64,000 nucleotides of DNA from an uncultured Porphyromonadaceae bacterium. GTDB taxonomy: Bacteria > Bacteroidota > Bacteroidia > Bacteroidales > Muribaculaceae. The stretch is taken from positions 1 to 64,000 of the forward strand of contig CABUWI010000003.1 in assembly GCA_902495245.1 (NCBI GenBank). The letters are read 5' to 3'. Positions 59,352-64,000 of the stretch are shown here, in pieces. The notes under the pieces are model-generated. The model was not told the origin of the DNA. It did no database searches and was given only the letters and a program-made list of their open reading frames with translations. The translations under genes and the position numbers were made by a program. Position 1 is the first letter of the stretch, and every line of letters starts with the position of its first letter.

Positions 59352-59450
59352 AATTAAGAATTAAAAATTAAGAACTAAAAATTGTTTGATTTTGCCGGCC
59401 TGAGCGAGCAGATTCTTAATTTTTAATTTTTAATTCTTAATTCTTAATTT
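59352..59450. repeat. AT-rich inverted-repeat element after clpC
   Basis: Left arm AATTAAGAATTAAAAATTAA (59352 on) and right arm of TTAATTTTTAATTCTTAATT words (to 59450) are complementary around a GC-richer centre (TTTTGCCGGCCTGAGCGAGCA). It may fold into a long hairpin and end clpC transcription. The words are of the same family as those at 54378. Confidence 0.7.
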
Positions 59451-59459
59451 CCAATTGAG

Positions 59460-61991
59460 TTAGAGGATTTGGGTGGAGACGGTCTCGGCGCCTTCGGTGT
59501 GGTCGACCCTGATGGTCTTGCCGCCGGTCAGCTCCGTGCCGCTGAGAATCAGTTCGGCCAGCGTGTCTTCGAGATATTTCTGAATGGCGCGCTTGAGCGG
59601 ACGTGCACCGAACTGGGCGTCATAGCCTTTGTCGGCAATGAAGGTCTTGGCGGCTTCGGTGATTTCGAGCGTGATGCCGAGCTCGCTGCAGCGCTTGTAG
59701 AACCCTTTGAGCTCCACGTCGATAATCTTGAAAATCGCCTCTTTCGACAGCGAATCGAACATTATGATGTCGTCGATGCGGTTCAGGAATTCCGGGGCGA
59801 ACGCCTTGTTCAGCGCTTTGGTGAGCACGCCGTGGCTGAACTCGCGGTCGGCCTCGCGGGTGTTGAAGCCCACGCCCGAGCCGAAGTCCTTGAGCTGGCG
59901 TGTGCCGATGTTCGACGTCATGATGATAATGGTGTTCTTGAAGTCGATGCGGCGGCCGAGCGAGTCGGTGAGTCGCCCTTCGTCCATTACCTGCAGCAGC
60001 AGGTTGAACACGTCGGGGTGGGCCTTCTCGATTTCGTCGAGCAGAACCACACTGTAGGGGTGGCGGCGCACTTTCTCCGTGAGCTGTCCGCCCTCTTCAT
60101 AGCCAACGTATCCCGGAGGCGCGCCCACAAGGCGGCTCACGGTGAACTTCTCCATGTACTCGCTCATGTCGATGCGAATCAGCGTGTCGGCCGAATCGAA
60201 GAGATATTCAGCCAGTTTCTTGGCCAGATGTGTCTTGCCGACGCCCGTGGGACCGAGAAACATGAATGTGCCGATGGGCTTGCCGGGGTCCTTGAGACCC
60301 ACGCGGTTGCGCTGAATGGCCTTTACGATTTTGTCGATGGCGTTGTCCTGGCCGATGATGTCGCGCTTCAGTTTCGGAGCCATTTCGAGCAGGCGCATGC
60401 CCTCGGCCTGCGCGATGCGCTGAACGGGCACACCGGTCATCATTGCAATCACCTCGGCCACTTTTTCGGCGTCGACCGGTTCGCGGCGCGAGCTCATTTC
60501 CTGCTCCCAGCGCTGTTTGGCGGCGTCGAGTTCGGCGCGCAGGCGCACTCCGGCGTCGCGGTGGCTTGCGGCCTGCTCGTAGTTCTGGGCCTTGACGGCG
60601 GCGATTTTCAGTTCATCGGCCTGGCGAACCTGCTCTTCGAGCGTTTCGATTTCGGGCGGCACGGAGATGTTGCCTATGTGCACGCGCGAGCCTGCCTCGT
60701 CGAGGGCGTCAATGGCCTTGTCGGGGAATGTGCGGTCTGAGATGTAGCGCTCGGTCAGTTTGACGCAGGCGTCGAGCGCTTCGGGGGTGTAGGTTACGTT
60801 ATGGTGGTCTTCATACTGCCCCTTGATGTTTTCCAGAATGATGCGTGTCTGTTCGGGCGTGGTGGGCTCCACCATCACCTTCTGGAATCGGCGCTCAAGC
60901 GCGCCGTCTTTCTCGATCGAGTTGCGGAACTCGTCGAGCGTCGTCGCGCCGATGCACTGTATCTCGCCGCGGGCCAGTGCGGGTTTGAGCATGTTGGCCG
61001 CGTCCATGTTGCCGGCGGCGTTGCCCGCGCCGACAATGGTGTGCAGTTCGTCGATGAACAGGATTATGTCTTTGTTTTTGCTCAGTTCGGTCAATATGGC
61101 CTTTACGCGCTCCTCGAACTGGCCGCGATATTTCGTGCCGGCCACGAGCGAAGCCATGTCGAGCGCAACGACGCGCTTGTCGAACAGCACGCGCGAGACG
61201 TTGCGCTGAATGATTCGCAGCGCCAGCCCCTCGACGATGGCCGACTTGCCCACGCCCGGCTCGCCGATGAGCACCGGATTGTTCTTTTTGCGGCGGCTCA
61301 GAATCTGCGCCACGCGTTCAATCTCGGTCTCGCGGCCTATGACGGGGTCGAGTCTGCCCTCGGCGGCGGCCTTGGTCATGTCGTTGCCGAACTTGTCGAG
61401 CATCGGTGTGTCGTTGCCTTTCTTGCCGGCCGCGCCCTTGGTCGCATCGGTCTTTGCCTGCGGGGCGTTGCCTGCGTCGGGCGTGCCGTCGGCGGGTTCG
61501 TCGTCATCATCGTCGTCGTCGGCAAATCCGGCACCCATTTTGGGCGTGCTGCCGTTGATGACGCCGTAGAGCACGTTGTAGCTGAGGCCGGCGCGCTGCA
61601 GCGGCTCCATGAAGCCCATGATGCTGACCTCGGAGTTATGGAACAGGGCAAGCAGCAGGTGCACGGGTTCGACAACGGTGCTTTTGAGCATGCGGGCTTC
61701 GAGCGCCGACAGTTTCACCAGACGCTCGGTGAGCGACGCCGCCACCGGCGTCTCGGCCGTTTCGGCCGCGGCGGGGTTGTAGCTCTCGGCCAGCATGCGT
61801 TCGGCATAGTCGGCGGCAAAACCGATGCGGCCCGACGCCTTGTCGAAAGCGGCGGCACACGACCCCTCGGGCGACATCAGCATCGCCGCGAGCAGATGCT
61901 CGGGCATGATGCGACGGCTCTTGCAACGCATGGCCACGTTGGTTGCCTCGTTCAGTATATTTTTCAGTTCGTCAGTGAGTTTTATTTCCAT
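59460..61991 (-). CDS. clpC: ClpC-type ATP-dependent protease chaperone subunit
   Basis: AAA+ unfoldase of 843 residues feeding ClpP. A Clp N domain (about 1-150) is followed by an acidic/Ala-rich linker (DDDDDDEPADGTPD), the first ATPase with Walker A GEPGVGKSA at 243-251, a UVR-like coiled segment (about 430-490), and the second ATPase with GPTGVGKTH at 580-588. The short middle region with UVR motif indicates ClpC rather than ClpB. A sigma-54-like site lies upstream at 62028. The gene lies 81 bases after fmt. Confidence 0.93.
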   Translation of the reverse strand: MEIKLTDELKNILNEATNVAMRCKSRRIMPEHLLAAMLMSPEGSCAAAFDKASGRIGFAADYAERMLAESYNPAAAETAETPVAASLTERLVKLSALEARMLKSTVVEPVHLLLALFHNSEVSIMGFMEPLQRAGLSYNVLYGVINGSTPKMGAGFADDDDDDDEPADGTPDAGNAPQAKTDATKGAAGKKGNDTPMLDKFGNDMTKAAAEGRLDPVIGRETEIERVAQILSRRKKNNPVLIGEPGVGKSAIVEGLALRIIQRNVSRVLFDKRVVALDMASLVAGTKYRGQFEERVKAILTELSKNKDIILFIDELHTIVGAGNAAGNMDAANMLKPALARGEIQCIGATTLDEFRNSIEKDGALERRFQKVMVEPTTPEQTRIILENIKGQYEDHHNVTYTPEALDACVKLTERYISDRTFPDKAIDALDEAGSRVHIGNISVPPEIETLEEQVRQADELKIAAVKAQNYEQAASHRDAGVRLRAELDAAKQRWEQEMSSRREPVDAEKVAEVIAMMTGVPVQRIAQAEGMRLLEMAPKLKRDIIGQDNAIDKIVKAIQRNRVGLKDPGKPIGTFMFLGPTGVGKTHLAKKLAEYLFDSADTLIRIDMSEYMEKFTVSRLVGAPPGYVGYEEGGQLTEKVRRHPYSVVLLDEIEKAHPDVFNLLLQVMDEGRLTDSLGRRIDFKNTIIIMTSNIGTRQLKDFGSGVGFNTREADREFSHGVLTKALNKAFAPEFLNRIDDIIMFDSLSKEAIFKIIDVELKGFYKRCSELGITLEITEAAKTFIADKGYDAQFGARPLKRAIQKYLEDTLAELILSGTELTGGKTIRVDHTEGAETVSTQIL

Positions 61992-62027
61992 AGATATGTG
62001 TAAAATGATGTCTGAGCCTCAAGACGC

Positions 62028-62043
62028 AGCAAAAAGCGTGCCA
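62028..62043 (-). promoter_or_regulatory. Sigma-54-like promoter upstream of clpC
   Basis: On the minus strand the gap reads TGGCACGCTTTTTGCT, matching the sigma-54 consensus TGGCAC-N5-TTGCW exactly, with GG and GC ten bases apart. Transcription would start near 62017, about 25 bases before the ATG. No TAnnTTTG box is seen in this gap. Confidence 0.5.
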
Positions 62044-62072
62044 CACGAGGGGCCGTTAACAATTTTTGTGCT

Positions 62073-62966
62073 TCAGCGGAGGCCGCGCAGAAAGTCGGCC
62101 GCCGCCATGGCTTTCTTGCCCGCGGGCTGGATTTCAATCAGTTCGAGCGAGCCGTCGGCAAAGTCCATGTAGAGTCGTCCGGGACGTTTTTCTGTCGCTA
62201 TGGCCGCCGAAAGCACTTTCATGGTGATGCCCGAACACGCCGAGTCGGTCCATGCACCGGGGTAGGGCGACAGACCGCGCACGTGGTTGCGCGCCTGCTC
62301 GACCGACATCGACGGGTCGAGGCGGCAGTCTTCTTTGAAGATTTTCGGCGCCGGCGTGGCCTCGCAGTCTTCCTGAGGTTTCGGCGCGGCCGTTCCGGCG
62401 GCGAGGTCGGCAAGGGTTTCGACGGTTACGCGCGCTCCGAGATGCATCAGCCGGTCGTGGACCGAGCCCACGTTTTCGTCCGGACCGATTTCAATGGCTT
62501 CCTGACGCAGAATGTCGCCCGTGTCGATTTCATGTTTGAGCAGAAAGGTGGTTACGCCCGTGCGGGTCTCGCCGGCCATGACGGCGCGGTTTATGGGCGC
62601 GGCGCCGCGATAGCGCGGCAGCAGCGACGCATGGAGGTTGAACGTGCCCATCGGGGGCATGCTCCAAACGACCTCGGGCAGCATTCTGAAGGCGATGACC
62701 ACGAAGAGGTCTGCGCCGATTTCGCGCAGGCGCCCGATGAATGCTTCGTCCTTGAGCCGCTCGGGCTGAAGAACCTCGATGCCATGCTCTACGGCATATT
62801 GCTTGACGGCCGAGGGCAGCATCTTGTGGCCGCGGCCGGCAGGCTTGTCGGTGGCGGTTACTACGGCGGCCACCTCGTGGCCTGCCTTGATGATGGCGTC
62901 GAGGCTTTCGACGGCAAACTCGGGTGTGCCGAGAAAAACTATTTTAAGTTTCTTATTATCTGTCAT
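62073..62966 (-). CDS. fmt: Methionyl-tRNA formyltransferase
   Basis: Enzyme of 297 residues that formylates initiator Met-tRNA. The N-terminus IVFLGTPEFAVESLD, the catalytic region FNLHASLLPRYRGAAPINRA with the Asn-His pair near 108, and TGVTTFLLKHEIDTGDIL near 135 are conserved. The C-terminal domain is shorter than in E. coli (about 315 residues). It overlaps the pseudouridine synthase gene by 4 bases. Confidence 0.96.
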   Translation of the reverse strand: MTDNKKLKIVFLGTPEFAVESLDAIIKAGHEVAAVVTATDKPAGRGHKMLPSAVKQYAVEHGIEVLQPERLKDEAFIGRLREIGADLFVVIAFRMLPEVVWSMPPMGTFNLHASLLPRYRGAAPINRAVMAGETRTGVTTFLLKHEIDTGDILRQEAIEIGPDENVGSVHDRLMHLGARVTVETLADLAAGTAAPKPQEDCEATPAPKIFKEDCRLDPSMSVEQARNHVRGLSPYPGAWTDSACSGITMKVLSAAIATEKRPGRLYMDFADGSLELIEIQPAGKKAMAAADFLRGLR

Positions 62967-63670
62967 TTCGTTGTTTGGGGCTGTGTCTGCTCTTCGGCAA
63001 GGCGTTCCATGGCGCTCCAGAGGGCGTCGCCCTTGGGCACGGGCGCCGTCAGCGCCAGCGTCTTGCCGCTCACGGGGTGGATAAATTCTATGTGGCGGGC
63101 CATCAGCGAGATGCTTCCGTCGGGATTGGAGCGTTTGTCGCCATATTTCAGGTCGCCTCTGATGGGGCAGCCCATGGCCGAGAGCTGGACGCGAATCTGG
63201 TGCTTGCGCCCCGTTTCGAGGTTCACTTCGAGCAGGTTGTAGCGGTCGCTGCGCGCAATCTGCCTATAGCTCAGACGCGCTTCCTTTGCTCCGGGGCGGG
63301 GCGAGGGGTGTGCGGTCGATTTGTTGGTGCGCTCCACGGTGGTAATCCAGTGGGTCAGGCGCCCCTGCGGTTCAGCCGGGGCGTTGCGCGTGATGGCCCA
63401 GTAGGTCTTGTGGACGCCGCCGTTGCGAAACAGCTCGCACATGCGGCTCAGCGCCTTCGAGGTCTTGGCAAACACAACCAGCCCCGCCACGGGGCGGTCA
63501 AGCCTATGCACCAGGCCGCAAAAAACGTTGCCCGGCTTGTTATATTTCTCTTTGATATATGCGCGCACCGTTTCCAGCAGAGGAGTGTCGCCGGTCTTGT
63601 CGCCCTGCACAATCTCGCCGGGAGCCTTGTTCACCACAATCAGGTGATTATCTTCGTAGATCACTTCCAT
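62963..63670 (-). CDS. RluA-family pseudouridine synthase
   Basis: RNA pseudouridine synthase of 235 residues with catalytic Asp in LVHRLDRPVAGLVVFAKT near 58, then YWAITRNAPAEP and LLEVNLETGRKHQIRVQLSAMGCPI near 165. There is no N-terminal S4 domain, so it is the short RluA type; the target RNA cannot be told. The -7 box TATATTTG is at 63678-63685. Confidence 0.93.
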   Translation of the reverse strand: MEVIYEDNHLIVVNKAPGEIVQGDKTGDTPLLETVRAYIKEKYNKPGNVFCGLVHRLDRPVAGLVVFAKTSKALSRMCELFRNGGVHKTYWAITRNAPAEPQGRLTHWITTVERTNKSTAHPSPRPGAKEARLSYRQIARSDRYNLLEVNLETGRKHQIRVQLSAMGCPIRGDLKYGDKRSNPDGSISLMARHIEFIHPVSGKTLALTAPVPKGDALWSAMERLAEEQTQPQTTK

Positions 63671-63677
63671 TTGAGTG

Positions 63678-63685
63678 CAAATATA
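63678..63685 (-). promoter_or_regulatory. -7 promoter box of the rluA-like/fmt operon
   Basis: TATATTTG on the minus strand, 7 bases before the ATG at 63670. TTG words upstream are spaced 11 or 16 bases away, shorter than ideal. Confidence 0.5.
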
Positions 63686-63724
63686 CGAATTTTTGTCAAA
63701 ACAAGAAAACCCCGCCCTGCGGGT

Positions 63725-63886
63725 GCGGGGTCAGGGTTAAGGGTTAAAGGTTAAGAGTTAAGAGTTGAATGTTTCGGGTTTGGGGTTGAGAGTTAAAAGT
63801 TGAGAGTTAAGAGTTAAGAGTTGTGAGTTATGTGGCGTTGCATGCGGTTTGTTGCTAACCCTTAACCTTTAACCCTTAACCTTTAA
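63725..63886. repeat. GGTTAAG/CCTTAAC repeat array with inverted arms
   Basis: The left part (63729-63830) repeats GGTTAAG-, AGTTAAGAG- and GAGTTAAAAG-like words; the right part (63854-63886) repeats CCTTAACCTTTAA. The two arms are complementary and could form a long hairpin, perhaps ending the thioredoxin transcript. The gap holds no gene. Confidence 0.75.
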
Positions 63887-64000
63887 CTATCTGGCTGCGG
63901 CGATGGCGGCCACGAGGTCGTCGCCGGGCATCTCGCCGACGCGACGCCAGACTTCACGTCCGTTTTTGTAGATTATGAAGGTCGGTACGGTGTCGGCTCC
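63887..64000 (-). CDS. Thioredoxin-family protein, C-terminal end only
   Basis: The last 37 codons and TAG stop of a gene that begins beyond the window. The translation begins GADTVPTFIIYKNGREVWRR, with the cis-proline motif VPTFIIYKNG of thioredoxins, and ends in an amphipathic helix (DDLVAAIAAAR). The redox CxxC would lie outside the window, so activity cannot be judged. Confidence 0.85.
   Translation of the reverse strand, partial: GADTVPTFIIYKNGREVWRRVGEMPGDDLVAAIAAAR

Overview
The window looks like chromosome from a GC-rich member of the Bacteroidales, and Muribaculaceae is my best guess. The grounds are Bacteroidetes-type promoters (TTTG, about 19-20 bases, TAnnTTTG) before many genes, an almost complete lack of Shine-Dalgarno sequences, Bacteroidetes-only families (GSCFA and the DUF families 4252, 4923, 5063, 5715, 6048 and 6452), and secreted proteins ending in a type IX secretion-like tail. 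Family names come from recognising sequence; no search was run.

Layout. 1-699 (-) is an unknown gene cut by the window edge. 971-7709 (+) holds an S9 peptidase, an MsbA-like exporter, aminopeptidase P and a gamma-carbonic-anhydrase-like protein, closed by a hairpin. 7878-13978 (+) holds a glycosyltransferase, a lipoprotein, a barrel protein, a tricorn-like protease and ogt. 13977-17388 is an AT-richer arsenic-resistance island (arsR, arsF-like, arsG-like, thioredoxin, ArsP-like permease) bounded by a 37-bp direct repeat of the ogt 3' end. 17420-24497 (+) runs panC, panD, recR, a repeat protein, rsmI, two lipoproteins, trkH and trkA to a strong terminator.

24566-28194 (-) encodes two large secreted proteins. 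28442-33133 (+) is an ECF sigma operon (DUF4252, sigma, anti-sigma candidate, DUF4252) running into a PorE-like OmpA protein and a GSCFA protein, then tRNA-Pro(GGG) and another secreted protein. 35326-44365 (-) is one long, tightly overlapping operon: yicC, gmk, nadD, DUF5063, cdsA, CpsB-type phosphatase, Wzi-like porin, lipoprotein, LegB-like dehydratase, ATP-grasp and a NeuB/LegI-like synthase. It joins housekeeping functions to capsule and nonulosonic-acid functions.

44493-50358 (-) holds a DUF4405 membrane protein, a C10 protease, a Crp/Fnr regulator, a radical SAM protein and an NDH-2-like dehydrogenase. 50422-56634 holds a DUF5715 peptidase-like protein (+) and then, on (-), a beta-helix lipoprotein, a nitrilase-family amidase, a PlsC-like acyltransferase, a small helical protein, a PorT-like barrel and a LysM lytic-type protein. 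56693-64000 (-) holds an ABC-2 exporter pair, a tiny sorting-domain protein, clpC behind a sigma-54-like promoter, fmt, an RluA-type synthase and the end of a thioredoxin gene.

The strongest leads are the repeat-bounded arsenic island, the ECF operon with its own ECF-type promoter leading into a PorE-like protein, the partial nonulosonate set inside a housekeeping operon, and the sigma-54-like site before clpC.
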